Origin: an uncultured Bacteroidales bacterium
GTDB taxonomy: Bacteria > Bacteroidota > Bacteroidia > Bacteroidales > UBA932
Length of the DNA stretch: 11,144 bases
NCBI GenBank assembly: GCA_937900465.1
Contig: CALCEJ010000053.1
Coordinates: 1-11,144 of the forward strand
Direction of reading: 5' to 3'
In this document: positions 1-8,526 of the stretch, piece by piece
How the letters are laid out: each line of letters starts with the position of its first letter
How positions within the stretch are numbered: position 1 is the stretch's first letter
The notes under the pieces: generated by a model
Seen by the model: the letters and a program-made list of their open reading frames with translations, nothing else
The model's database searches: none
Told to the model about the DNA's origin: nothing
Made by a program: the position numbers and the translations under genes

Positions 1-3000
1 CGCGGGCGCGGATCGCGGCTTCGCTGAGCACCTTCGTGGTCTCCTGGAAGGAGGCTGCGGAGATGAAGCTTCCGGTCTTCAGCGCTGCGCGGGTGATTCC
101 CTGGAGGACCTGGGAAGCCGTAGCGGGCTTTGCCTCGCGGGCGACCATAGGCTTCTGGCCCTGACGCTCGAGGGAAGCGTTCTCGCTGAAGAATTCCCTT
201 GCTCCAATGATGTCACCCTGCTCGTACTTGACGCTGTCGCCGGGCTCTTCAATGTAGTACTTTCCAAAGATCTCGTCGTTGCGGTCCATAAACTCAGTCT
301 TGTCCACGAGCTCCTCAGGGAGGAATTCAGTGTCACCGGGATCGAGAATCTGGACCTTACGCATCATCTGGCGGACGATGATCTCGAAGTGCTTGTCGTT
401 GATCTTGACGCCCTGCAGACGATAGACCGCCTGGATCTCGTTCACGATGTATTCCTGGGCCTTTACGGGGCCGAGGATATTGAGAATGTCAGTCGGGGAG
501 GTACCGCCGTCGGAAAGACGGGTACCGGCCTTGACATAGTCATTCTCCTGGACAAGGATCTGCTTTGTCATAGGAACCTCATAGTGCTTCTCGACGCCGG
601 AGCGGTTCTTGACGATGATCTCGCGCTTACCCCTCTTGACCTTGCCCATAAGGACCTCACCGTTGATTTCGGAGAGGATGGCAGGGTTCGAAGGATTACG
701 GGCTTCGAAGAGCTCTGTAACGCGCGGGAGACCGCCGGTGATATCGCTCGCCTTACCGATCGCACGGGGGATCTTGATGATGACGTCGCCTATCTTGACC
801 TTGTTGCCGTCCTCCATCATTACGTGGGCTCCGACAGGGAGGTTGTACTGGCGAAGAACTACGGAGTTGTCGTCAACGATGACGATGGACGGGTTCTTCG
901 TACGGTCACGGGCCTCGATGATGACCTTGTCGGTCGACATCGAATACTCGTCAGTATTCTCCTCGCGGTAGGTGACGCCTTCGATCATATTCTCGAAGCG
1001 GAGGGTTCCTGCAACTTCGACGATGGTCGTCGCGTTGTAAGCATCCCATTCGCAGATCAGGTCTCCGACCTTTACGGTATCCCCGTCGTGGAAGTACAGG
1101 ACGGAACCGTAAGGGATGTCGTATTGGGAATAGGTCATTCCGGTACGCTCATCGATGATGCGGAGTTCAGTCATACGGCTGACTACGATATCCTTCTTGG
1201 TGCCGTCGTCATCGATACGCTCGATAGTCCTCAGGTCCTCGAACACGAGTTTACCCTTGTACTTGGACTCGATGGAAGAATCCGCAGTGGCACTGGAAGC
1301 GGTACCACCGACGTGGAAGGTACGCAGTGTAAGCTGTGTACCGGGCTCGCCGATTGACTGGGCAGCTATAACGCCGACGACTTCTCCCTTCTCGACCATA
1401 CGGCTGGTGGCCAGGTTGCGGCCATAGCACTTTGCGCAGACACCGTGACGGGACTCGCAAGTGAGGACGCTGCGGATTTCCACCTGCTCGATGGGGAGGG
1501 AATCTATCAGGGCTGCGGTATCCTCGCGGATCTCCTCTCCTGCGCTGATGATAAGTTCGCCGGTAAGGGGATTGAAGATATCGTGCACGGAAGTACGGCC
1601 AAGGATCCTTTCTCCGAGGGATTCGACAACCTCATCCTTGTTCTTGATCGCGGTTGCGATAAGTCCGCGGAGGGTTCCGCAGTCTTCCTCGGTGATGATC
1701 ACATCGTGGGAGACATCGACAAGGCGCCTTGTCAGGTAACCTGCATCTGCGGTCTTGAGAGCGGTATCAGCCAGACCCTTACGGGCGCCGTGGGTAGAGA
1801 TGAAGTACTCCAGCACGGACATTCCCTCCTTAAGGTTGGAGATAACCGGGTTCTCGATGATTTCCGCACCTGCGGCACCGCTCTTCTGGGGCTTTGCCAT
1901 AAGGCCTCGCATACCGCAGAGCTGCTTGATCTGCTGGGTTGAACCGCGGGCTCCGGAATCCAGCATCATATAGACCGGGTTGAAACCCTGCTGGTCTGCG
2001 GAGATACGGTTCTTCACGATAGCGGTGAGCTGGTTGTCGATGGAGGACCAAAGGTCGATGACCTTGTTGTAGCGCTCGTTGTTGGTGATGAAGCCCATTG
2101 CGAAATTGGACTTGATCGACTCAACCTCCTGGTAACCCTTCTCGATGAGGGCTTCCTTCTCCTCAGGGACGAGGACGTCGCCAAGGTTGAAGGAGATACC
2201 GGCGCGGAATGCCTGGTCGTAACCGAGGTTCTTGATGTCATCAAGGAACTTTGCCGTGCGGGTAACGCCGGTGTTCTTGATAACGTCTGTGATGACGGTA
2301 CGGAGAGCCTTCTTGCCCAGCTCCTCATTGACGTAAGGGACCTCGTCAGGAATGTACTGGTTGACGATTACACGCCCGGCGGTAGTCTTCACCATCTCGT
2401 ATCCCTTCGAAAGGTCCTGCTTGTCCTTAGGGAGGCGGACCATAATAGGGGCGTGCATGTCGATGACTTTCTCATCGTAGGCGATGATAACCTCTTCCGG
2501 ACCATAGAAGCGCATCTTGGAGCCCTTGGCACCGGGACGCTCCTTGGTGATATAGTACAGACCCAGCACCATATCCTGTGAAGGAACGGTGATAGGGCTT
2601 CCGTTAGCGGGGTTCAGGATGTTATGGGAGCCGAGCATAAGGAGCTGGGCCTCCATTATTGCCGCATTTCCGAGGGGAAGATGGACTGCCATCTGGTCAC
2701 CGTCGAAGTCAGCGTTGAAAGCCGTACAGGCAAGAGGATGAAGCTGGATGGCCTTTCCTTCGATCATACGGGGCTGGAAAGCCTGGATACCGAGACGGTG
2801 GAGGGTAGGTGCACGGTTCAGGAGCACGGGATGACCCTTCATCACGTTTTCAAGGATGTCCCAGATGACGGGATCCCTACGGTCCACGATCTTCTTCGCG
2901 CTCTTGACCGTCTTCACGATACCGCGCTCGATGAGCTTACGGATCACGAAGGGCTTGTAGAGCTCTGCCGCCATAAACTTCGGAAGTCCGCACTCGTGCA

Positions 3001-4162
3001 TATTGAGTTCCGGGCCTACGACGATAACCGAACGTGCGGAATAGTCCACACGCTTACCGAGCAGATTCTGACGGAAGCGGCCCTGCTTTCCCTTGAGGGA
3101 GTCTGACAGGGACTTCAGCGCACGGTTGGACTCGCTCTTTACTGCGGACGACTTCTTGGAGTTGTCGAAGAGGGAATCAACCGCTTCCTGGAGCATACGC
3201 TTCTCATTGCGGAGAATGACCTCGGGAGCCTTGATCTCTATGAGCTTCTTCAGACGGTTGTTACGGATGATTACGCGGCGGTACAGATCGTTCAGATCCG
3301 ACGTTGCAAACCTTCCGCCGTCGAGCGGGACAAGGGGACGCAGGTCCGGAGGAGTCACCGGGAGAACCTTCATTATCATCCACTCGGGACGGTTCACATC
3401 CTTGGACTCGAGGAACCACTTCACGACGGAAAGACGCTTGAGGATCTCTGTCTTGCGCTGCTGGGATGTCTCTTCCCTCATCTGCTGACGGAGGCTCTTG
3501 GAGAGGGCGACTACGTCGATTTCCTTAAGGAGGTCGTAGATGCCCTCTGCGCCCATCTTTGCAACGAAGTTGTTCTCCGAGGGCCACTCACGGCCTTCTG
3601 CCTCAGCCTTGCGGCGGAGATCATAGACCTTGTCGATGCAGGTAAGATACTCATCCTCGGAGAGGAGACTCATCTTACTGACATCGAACTCCATAGGGGC
3701 CTCGTCGGTCCCAAGGATTCCGGGATTGATAACTATGTATTTCTCATAGTAGATCACGGACTCGAGTTTCTTTGCCGGGATGCCCAGAAGCGCCGAAATC
3801 TTGTTGGGAGCGCTCTTGAAGTACCAGATATGGGCCACCGGAACGGTAAGGGTGATATGACCCATCCTTTCGCGGCGGACCTTCTTCTCGGTAACCTCGA
3901 CACCGCAACGGTCGCAGACGATGCCGCGGTAACGGATTCTCTTGTACTTTCCGCAGTAGCATTCGTAGTCCTTGGTGGGACCGAATATCTTCTCGCAGAA
4001 CAGACCGTCCCTCTCGGGTTTGTAGGTACGGTAGTTCACGGTCTCGGGTTTCAGGACCTCGCCGCAGGACCTTTCGGTAATATCCTCGGGCGAGGCGAGA
4101 GAAATCGAGATCTTCGAGAAGTTGCTCTTTACCTTGTTTTCTTTGTTGTTATAAGTAGGCAT
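1..4162 (-). CDS. rpoC: DNA-directed RNA polymerase subunit beta' (3' end cut by window edge)
   Basis: Largest subunit of RNA polymerase; it carries the catalytic magnesium site, the bridge helix and the trigger loop. The frame stays open from the ATG at 4162 to the left edge (1387 codons). The end reached matches the conserved C-terminal region ISAASFQETTKVLSEA, so probably only a few dozen residues are missing. Visible landmarks are the N-terminal zinc ribbon (C68, C70, C83, C86), the catalytic NADFDGD (N483 to D489, bases 2696-2716), the bridge helix around H791 in FISTHGARKGLADTALK, and the second zinc site (C828, C902, C909, C912). The trigger loop has TLRTFH ending at H950 and is followed by DITGGLP at about 1140-1146. 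The roughly 180 residues between them fit an SI3-type insertion, as in E. coli. An in-frame TGA a few codons upstream fixes the start. No Shine-Dalgarno is visible. The gene begins 27 nt after rpoB and is presumably cotranscribed with it. Confidence 0.98.
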   Translation of the reverse strand, partial: MPTYNNKENKVKSNFSKISISLASPEDITERSCGEVLKPETVNYRTYKPERDGLFCEKIFGPTKDYECYCGKYKRIRYRGIVCDRCGVEVTEKKVRRERMGHITLTVPVAHIWYFKSAPNKISALLGIPAKKLESVIYYEKYIVINPGILGTDEAPMEFDVSKMSLLSEDEYLTCIDKVYDLRRKAEAEGREWPSENNFVAKMGAEGIYDLLKEIDVVALSKSLRQQMREETSQQRKTEILKRLSVVKWFLESKDVNRPEWMIMKVLPVTPPDLRPLVPLDGGRFATSDLNDLYRRVIIRNNRLKKLIEIKAPEVILRNEKRMLQEAVDSLFDNSKKSSAVKSESNRALKSLSDSLKGKQGRFRQNLLGKRVDYSARSVIVVGPELNMHECGLPKFMAAELYKPFVIRKLIERGIVKTVKSAKKIVDRRDPVIWDILENVMKGHPVLLNRAPTLHRLGIQAFQPRMIEGKAIQLHPLACTAFNADFDGDQMAVHLPLGNAAIMEAQLLMLGSHNILNPANGSPITVPSQDMVLGLYYITKERPGAKGSKMRFYGPEEVIIAYDEKVIDMHAPIMVRLPKDKQDLSKGYEMVKTTAGRVIVNQYIPDEVPYVNEELGKKALRTVITDVIKNTGVTRTAKFLDDIKNLGYDQAFRAGISFNLGDVLVPEEKEALIEKGYQEVESIKSNFAMGFITNNERYNKVIDLWSSIDNQLTAIVKNRISADQQGFNPVYMMLDSGARGSTQQIKQLCGMRGLMAKPQKSGAAGAEIIENPVISNLKEGMSVLEYFISTHGARKGLADTALKTADAGYLTRRLVDVSHDVIITEEDCGTLRGLIATAIKNKDEVVESLGERILGRTSVHDIFNPLTGELIISAGEEIREDTAALIDSLPIEQVEIRSVLTCESRHGVCAKCYGRNLATSRMVEKGEVVGVIAAQSIGEPGTQLTLRTFHVGGTASSATADSSIESKYKGKLVFEDLRTIERIDDDGTKKDIVVSRMTELRIIDERTGMTYSQYDIPYGSVLYFHDGDTVKVGDLICEWDAYNATTIVEVAGTLRFENMIEGVTYREENTDEYSMSTDKVIIEARDRTKNPSIVIVDDNSVVLRQYNLPVGAHVMMEDGNKVKIGDVIIKIPRAIGKASDITGGLPRVTELFEARNPSNPAILSEINGEVLMGKVKRGKREIIVKNRSGVEKHYEVPMTKQILVQENDYVKAGTRLSDGGTSPTDILNILGPVKAQEYIVNEIQAVYRLQGVKINDKHFEIIVRQMMRKVQILDPGDTEFLPEELVDKTEFMDRNDEIFGKYYIEEPGDSVKYEQGDIIGAREFFSENASLERQGQKPMVAREAKPATASQVLQGITRAALKTGSFISAASFQETTKVLSEAAIRAR

Positions 4163-4189
4163 AACTGTTTCGTATCAAAGAATCCGTAA

Positions 4190-7100
4190 TTAATCCAATG
4201 TGACCTTGAGTCCGAGTCCCCTGAGCTCGTGCAGGAGCACGTTGAGGGATTCGGGAATACCGGGAGTGGGCATAGGATCGCCCTTGACGATAGCCTCGTA
4301 GGTCTTGGAACGGCCGTTAACATCGTCGGACTTGACGGTAAGGATCTCCTGCAGGACATTGGCTGCGCCGAATGCCTCGAGGGCCCATACCTCCATCTCA
4401 CCGAAACGCTGGCCGCCGAACTGGGCCTTACCGCCCAGAGGCTGCTGAGTGATCAGCGAGTAAGGTCCGATGGAACGCGCGTGCATCTTGTCGTCGACCA
4501 TATGACCGAGCTTGATCATATAGATGACGCCCACGGTGGCAGGCTGGTCGAACCAGTCGCCGGTACCGCCGTCACGAAGACGCGTCTTACCGAAGCGGGG
4601 AACGCCGGCCTTGTCTGTGTACTGGCAAATCTCATCGATGGAAGCACCGTCGAAGATAGGCGTGGAGAACTTCAGCCCGAGCTCAGCGCCGGCCCATCCG
4701 AGGACCGTCTCGTAAATCTGGCCGAGGTTCATACGTGAAGGCACGCCCAGCGGGTTCAGAACGATGTCCACAGGGGTACCGTCCTCGAGGAACGGCATAT
4801 CTTCCTGACGGACGATCTTTGCGACGATACCCTTGTTACCGTGACGTCCTGCCATCTTGTCACCGACAGTGATCTTGCGCTTCTTTGCGACATAGACCTT
4901 TGCGAGCTGCATCACTCCGTTCGGGAGTTCATCTCCGATCTTGATCTTGTCCATCTCCCTCTTGGCGCGGGTTGCCGCTTCCTTGCGGGCGATGCAGTAG
5001 TTGGCGATGAGCTCACGCACGAGCGCGGAGGTCTTAAGGTCATTGACCCAACGGGATGTGTTGATGTTGTCGTAGTCGCAGTCGCGAAGTGCCTGCAGGG
5101 TGAATTCCTTTCCCTTAGGGAAGATTTCCACACCGTAGAGATCGCTTACGCCCATTGACTTGCGTCCGCCCACGAGATCCCACAGCTTGTCGATGAAGCT
5201 GACGCGGAGCTTTTCAGCCGCGCGGTCATACTCCTGCTGCTTGATTTCGAGACGGGCTCTCTGGTCTGAACGGGCGCCGCGGCGGCCGCTTTCCTTTGCA
5301 ACCTTCGCGTAGAGGGCGGTCTTGATGACCGTTCCGCTAAGGGAAGGATTTGCCTTCAGGGATGCATCCTTGACATCTCCGGCCTTGTCGCCGAAGATTG
5401 CCTTGAGGAGCTTCTCTTCCGGGGAAGGATCGCTTTCGCCCTTGGGGGTGATCTTACCGATCATTATGTCGCCGGGCTCGATATGGGCGCCGATACGGAT
5501 AATGCCGTCCTTGTCAAGGTCCTTGGTTGCATCCTCGGAGACGTTCGGGATGTCGGAGGTAAGCTCTTCCATTCCGCGCTTTGTCTCGCGGACCTCGGTA
5601 AGGTACTCGTCGACGTGGATGGAGGTAAGGATATCCCACTTTACCATCTCCTCGCTCAGGACGATAGCGTCCTCATAGTTGTAACCCTTCCAAGGCATAA
5701 ACGCGACCTTGAGGTTGCGACCGAGGGCGAGCTCGCCGTCCTGAGTGGCGTAGCCTTCGGTGAGCACCTGACCGGCTGAGACGTGGTCGCCCTTACGGAC
5801 GACAGGCTTCAGGGTGATAGTGGTGCTCTGGTTTGTCCTGCGGCAGATCGGGAGCTTGTAAACGGTCTCCTCGGGGTCAAAGCGCACGAAACGCTCGTCC
5901 TCCGTAAGGTCGTACTTGATGTGGATTTCATTCGCGTCGACATAGGTAACGGTACCTTCGCCTTCAGCGATGACCTGAGTCCTGGAGTCGATGCAGACCC
6001 TCTCCTCGAGGCCGGTTCCCACAATCGGGGATTCCGGGCTGAGAAGGGGAACCGCCTGACGCATCATGTTCGCGCCCATCAGGGCTCGGTGAGCGTCATC
6101 GTGCTCAAGGAACGGGATAAGGGAAGCAGCGACGGAAGCCATCTGGTTAGGAGCGACGTCCATATAGTCGACTTCTTCCTTGGTAACGACAGGGAAGTCA
6201 GCCTCGAGACGGCACTGGATGCGTTCATCCGTGATAGTACCGTCGGAAGCCATATTCACGTTCGCAAGGGAGACGAGCTTCTTCTCTTCTTCCTCAGCGC
6301 TCATATAGTGCCATCCCTTGTCGCTCAGGTCCACCTTACCTCCGTGAACCTCACGGTAGGGAGTCTCGATGAAACCGAGGTTGTTGATCCTCGCATAAAC
6401 GCAGAGCGAGGAAATAAGGCCGATGTTAGGACCTTCAGGGGACTCGATAGGGCAGAGACGGCCGTAGTGAGTGTAGTGAACGTCACGGACTTCGAATCCT
6501 GCCCTGTCACGGGAAAGACCGCCGGGGCCCAGAGCGGACAGACGCCTCTTGTGAGTAATCTCCGCGAGAGGGTTGGTCTGGTCCATAAACTGGGAGAGCT
6601 GTGATGTTCCGAAGAAGGAATTGATCACGGAGCTCAGGGTCTTCGCGTTGATCAGGTCGATGGGGCTGAACTGCTCGCTGTCGCGGACATTCATCCTCTC
6701 CCTGATGGTACGCGCCATACGGGAAAGGCCCACTGAGAACTGATTTGCAAGCTGCTCACCGACGGTACGGACGCGGCGGTTCGACAGGTGGTCGATATCG
6801 TCGACGGTAGCGCGGGAGTTGATCAGCTGGATGAGATACTTGATGATCTCGATGATGTCGGTGTTGGTGAGAACGCGGACCGCGGGATCGATGGTAAGAT
6901 CCAGCTTCTTGTTGAGGCGGTAACGGCCCACGCTGCCAAGGTCATACCTCTTCTCGGAGAAGAAGAGCTTGTCGATGACATCACGCGCGGTGTTCTCATC
7001 CGGCGGTTCGGAATTACGGAGCTGCTTGTAGATGTAGTTGACAGCCTCGATTTCCGTGTTTGTAGGATCCTTCTGCAGGGTATTGTAGATGATGGCATAC

Positions 7101-8008
7101 TCCGCCGATCCTACCTCGTCCTTCTGCAGGAGGACGGTCTTGACCTCCGTATCAACTATCTTCTCGATAGTGTCGTCGTCGAGGATTTCACCCCTCTCGA
7201 CGATTGCGATGGTCCTTTCGATGGGGATGACCTCACCGGTATCCTCATCTTCGAAGTCTTCGGTCCACGTCTTGAGGACCTTGGCCGCCAGGGCTCTTCC
7301 CTTCTGTGCTTCGAGGGTTCCGCGGTCAGCGGAGACCTCGTCTGCGAGGCCGAAGATATCGATGATATCCTTGTCGGAGTTATATCCGATGGCCCTCAGG
7401 AGAGTAGTCACGGGCAGCTTTTTCTTACGGTCGATGTAAGCATACATAACATTGTTGATGTCAGTTGCAAACTCGATCCAGGATCCCTTGAACGGAATGA
7501 TACGGGCTGAATAGAGCTTGGTACCGTTCGCGTGCATCGACTGGTCGAAGAACACGCCGGGGGATCTGTGCAGCTGGGACACGATGATACGTTCAGAACC
7601 GTTGATGATGAACGTTCCCGAGGGAGTCATATAAGGGATGTTCCCAAGGTAGACGTCAGAGGTCGTGGATTCGAAGTCCTCGTGGTCCATATCTGTGCAC
7701 GAAAGCTGAAGCTTTGCCTTCAGGGGTACGTTGTATGTGAGACCCCTGTCAAGGCATTCCTCGATGGAGTACTGGGGAGGATCTATGAAGTAGTCGATGA
7801 ACTTGAGCTCATAGTTGTTCCTCGTGTCCTCTATGGGGAAAATTTCCTGAAACACCTTGTAGAGGCCTTCGTTCTTCCTGCTTTCAGGAGTCGTCTCCAG
7901 CTGGAAAAAGTCGCGGAAGGACTTAAGCTGGACTTCAAGAAGGTCGGGGTATTCCAGGATCTTGGAGGTCGCGAAATTAATACGCTTTGTATTGGGCTTT
8001 TGTGACAT
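4190..8008 (-). CDS. rpoB: DNA-directed RNA polymerase subunit beta
   Basis: Second-largest RNA polymerase subunit, forming with beta' the active-site cleft, the RNA exit path and the rifampicin pocket. It is complete at 1272 residues, a usual length for Bacteroidales. The N-terminal half shows the lobe motifs QLHRSPGVFF and SARIIPFKGSWIEFATDIN. The rifampicin cluster runs from about S469 to L493, with D476, H486 and S491 at the places of E. coli D516, H526 and S531, all in the sensitive-type state. GYNYED (E779, D780) and GDKMAGRHGNK (K1051, K1059) are the catalytic-core motifs. The C-terminus has GGKAQFGGQRFGEMEVWALEAFGA and ends with the conserved HELRGLGL segment. Residues of about 900-1030 lie where E. 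coli carries the SI2 insertion and are charged and poorly conserved. The start has only a weak AAGG seven bases upstream. The gene follows rplL after a 108-nt gap with a terminator-like hairpin, which could lower its expression relative to the ribosomal proteins. Confidence 0.99.
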   Translation of the reverse strand: MSQKPNTKRINFATSKILEYPDLLEVQLKSFRDFFQLETTPESRKNEGLYKVFQEIFPIEDTRNNYELKFIDYFIDPPQYSIEECLDRGLTYNVPLKAKLQLSCTDMDHEDFESTTSDVYLGNIPYMTPSGTFIINGSERIIVSQLHRSPGVFFDQSMHANGTKLYSARIIPFKGSWIEFATDINNVMYAYIDRKKKLPVTTLLRAIGYNSDKDIIDIFGLADEVSADRGTLEAQKGRALAAKVLKTWTEDFEDEDTGEVIPIERTIAIVERGEILDDDTIEKIVDTEVKTVLLQKDEVGSAEYAIIYNTLQKDPTNTEIEAVNYIYKQLRNSEPPDENTARDVIDKLFFSEKRYDLGSVGRYRLNKKLDLTIDPAVRVLTNTDIIEIIKYLIQLINSRATVDDIDHLSNRRVRTVGEQLANQFSVGLSRMARTIRERMNVRDSEQFSPIDLINAKTLSSVINSFFGTSQLSQFMDQTNPLAEITHKRRLSALGPGGLSRDRAGFEVRDVHYTHYGRLCPIESPEGPNIGLISSLCVYARINNLGFIETPYREVHGGKVDLSDKGWHYMSAEEEEKKLVSLANVNMASDGTITDERIQCRLEADFPVVTKEEVDYMDVAPNQMASVAASLIPFLEHDDAHRALMGANMMRQAVPLLSPESPIVGTGLEERVCIDSRTQVIAEGEGTVTYVDANEIHIKYDLTEDERFVRFDPEETVYKLPICRRTNQSTTITLKPVVRKGDHVSAGQVLTEGYATQDGELALGRNLKVAFMPWKGYNYEDAIVLSEEMVKWDILTSIHVDEYLTEVRETKRGMEELTSDIPNVSEDATKDLDKDGIIRIGAHIEPGDIMIGKITPKGESDPSPEEKLLKAIFGDKAGDVKDASLKANPSLSGTVIKTALYAKVAKESGRRGARSDQRARLEIKQQEYDRAAEKLRVSFIDKLWDLVGGRKSMGVSDLYGVEIFPKGKEFTLQALRDCDYDNINTSRWVNDLKTSALVRELIANYCIARKEAATRAKREMDKIKIGDELPNGVMQLAKVYVAKKRKITVGDKMAGRHGNKGIVAKIVRQEDMPFLEDGTPVDIVLNPLGVPSRMNLGQIYETVLGWAGAELGLKFSTPIFDGASIDEICQYTDKAGVPRFGKTRLRDGGTGDWFDQPATVGVIYMIKLGHMVDDKMHARSIGPYSLITQQPLGGKAQFGGQRFGEMEVWALEAFGAANVLQEILTVKSDDVNGRSKTYEAIVKGDPMPTPGIPESLNVLLHELRGLGLKVTLD

Positions 8009-8046
8009 TGTTCTGCCTTCGCTTAGGAGAAAAACTTTTTAGACGG

Positions 8047-8082
8047 AAAAAAGGTTTAGAGCCTACCTTGGGCTCTAAACCT
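8047..8082 (-). terminator. Candidate intrinsic terminator/attenuator between rplL and rpoB
   Basis: A 12-bp perfect inverted repeat (arms 8052-8063 and 8071-8082) encloses a 7-nt loop. Read on the minus strand, the stem AGGTTTAGAGCC is followed directly by a run of T (8052 down to 8047), the form of a Rho-independent terminator in the sense direction of the operon. The stem is only moderately GC-rich. rpoB starts about 40 nt further on and no promoter was recognised in between, so I infer partial termination (attenuation) rather than a full stop. E. coli is known to have an attenuator and an RNase III processing site in the same intergenic position, which supports a regulatory reading, although the sequences are not expected to be homologous. 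Confidence 0.75.
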
Positions 8083-8091
8083 GATTTTACT

Positions 8092-8113
8092 CCCTTTCCG
8101 TTAGGGAAGGGGG
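8092..8113 (-). other. Short imperfect hairpin just after the rplL stop codon
   Basis: On the minus strand a C-rich arm (CCCTTCC) can pair with GGAAAGGG through about 7 bp with one bulged A and a loop of about 5 nt. It starts a few bases after the rplL stop codon and is not followed by a T run, so it is not a terminator by itself. Together with the stronger hairpin at 8047-8082 it makes a tandem stem-loop spacer, which could be an mRNA processing or 3'-end stabilising element. This is inference from pairing alone. Confidence 0.35.
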
Positions 8114-8116
8114 TAG

Positions 8117-8494
8117 TTACTTGATCTCCACCTCTGCACCGGCGTCCTCAAGGGCTGCCTTGAGAGCCTCAGCGTCGGCCTTGGAGACCTTCTCCTTAAT
8201 GGTAGCAGGAGCCTTGTCAACGAGGTCCTTAGCACCCTTGAGGTCGAGGTCGGTAGCGGCCTTGACAGCCTTGATCACGTTGATCTTGGACTGACCGGCG
8301 CTGACGAGGACGACGTCAAACTCAGTCTGCTCTGCGGGGGCTGCTGCCTCACCGGCGGCTGCGGGAGCTGCAACTGCAACTGCTGCTGCTGCGGGCTCAA
8401 TACCATATTCTTCCTTCAGGATCTTAGCAAGCTCCTGGACATCTTTCACAGTAAGGTTTACCAACTCTTCTGCGAGAACTTTTACATCTGCCAT
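8117..8494 (-). CDS. rplL: Large ribosomal subunit protein bL12 (L7/L12)
   Basis: Multicopy stalk protein of the 50S subunit that recruits and stimulates the translational GTPases (EF-Tu, EF-G, IF2, RF3). At 125 residues it has the normal length. The N-terminal dimerisation and L10-binding domain (about 1-32) is followed by an Ala/Val/Pro-rich flexible hinge (about 34-54) and the globular C-terminal domain (about 57-125), ending in the typical AEALKAALEDAGAEVEIK. The factor-binding patch is unusual: the common TGLGLKEAK reads TDLDLKGAK here (residues 81-89), so two glycines are Asp and the acidic Glu is Gly, while K70, I74, K75, L85, K86 and K89 are kept. The hinge DNA (about 8340-8400) is repetitive in GCA/GCT codons. 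The gene sits 32 nt after rplJ. That spacer has no G on the coding strand, so no Shine-Dalgarno is possible there; the A/T-rich open leader fits a highly expressed Bacteroidota gene. Confidence 0.98.
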   Translation of the reverse strand: MADVKVLAEELVNLTVKDVQELAKILKEEYGIEPAAAAVAVAAPAAAGEAAAPAEQTEFDVVLVSAGQSKINVIKAVKAATDLDLKGAKDLVDKAPATIKEKVSKADAEALKAALEDAGAEVEIK

Positions 8495-8526
8495 AATTGT
8501 TGTTTATTTTAATTGTTATTATTGAT

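Noticed and set aside
389..1357. Long plus-strand open frame (322 codons) opposite rpoC
   Set aside because: It lies fully antisense to well-conserved rpoC sequence, has no recognisable domain, and is the kind of open frame that biased codon use produces on the opposite strand.
5783..6604. Plus-strand open frame of 273 codons opposite rpoB, with others such as 6788-7510 (240 codons)
   Set aside because: These are antisense shadows of rpoB. The translations are low-complexity, rich in Asp, Val and Leu, and resemble no known family.
8030..8040. Palindromic A5-C-T5 sequence upstream of rpoB
   Set aside because: The centre leaves no loop for a hairpin, and a homopolymer run pair of this size is expected by chance in an A/T-rich spacer.
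8340..8400. Trinucleotide-like repeats (GCA/GCT) that might be a simple-sequence repeat
   Set aside because: They encode the Ala-rich hinge of L7/L12, which explains the repetition; no perfect long tandem array is present.
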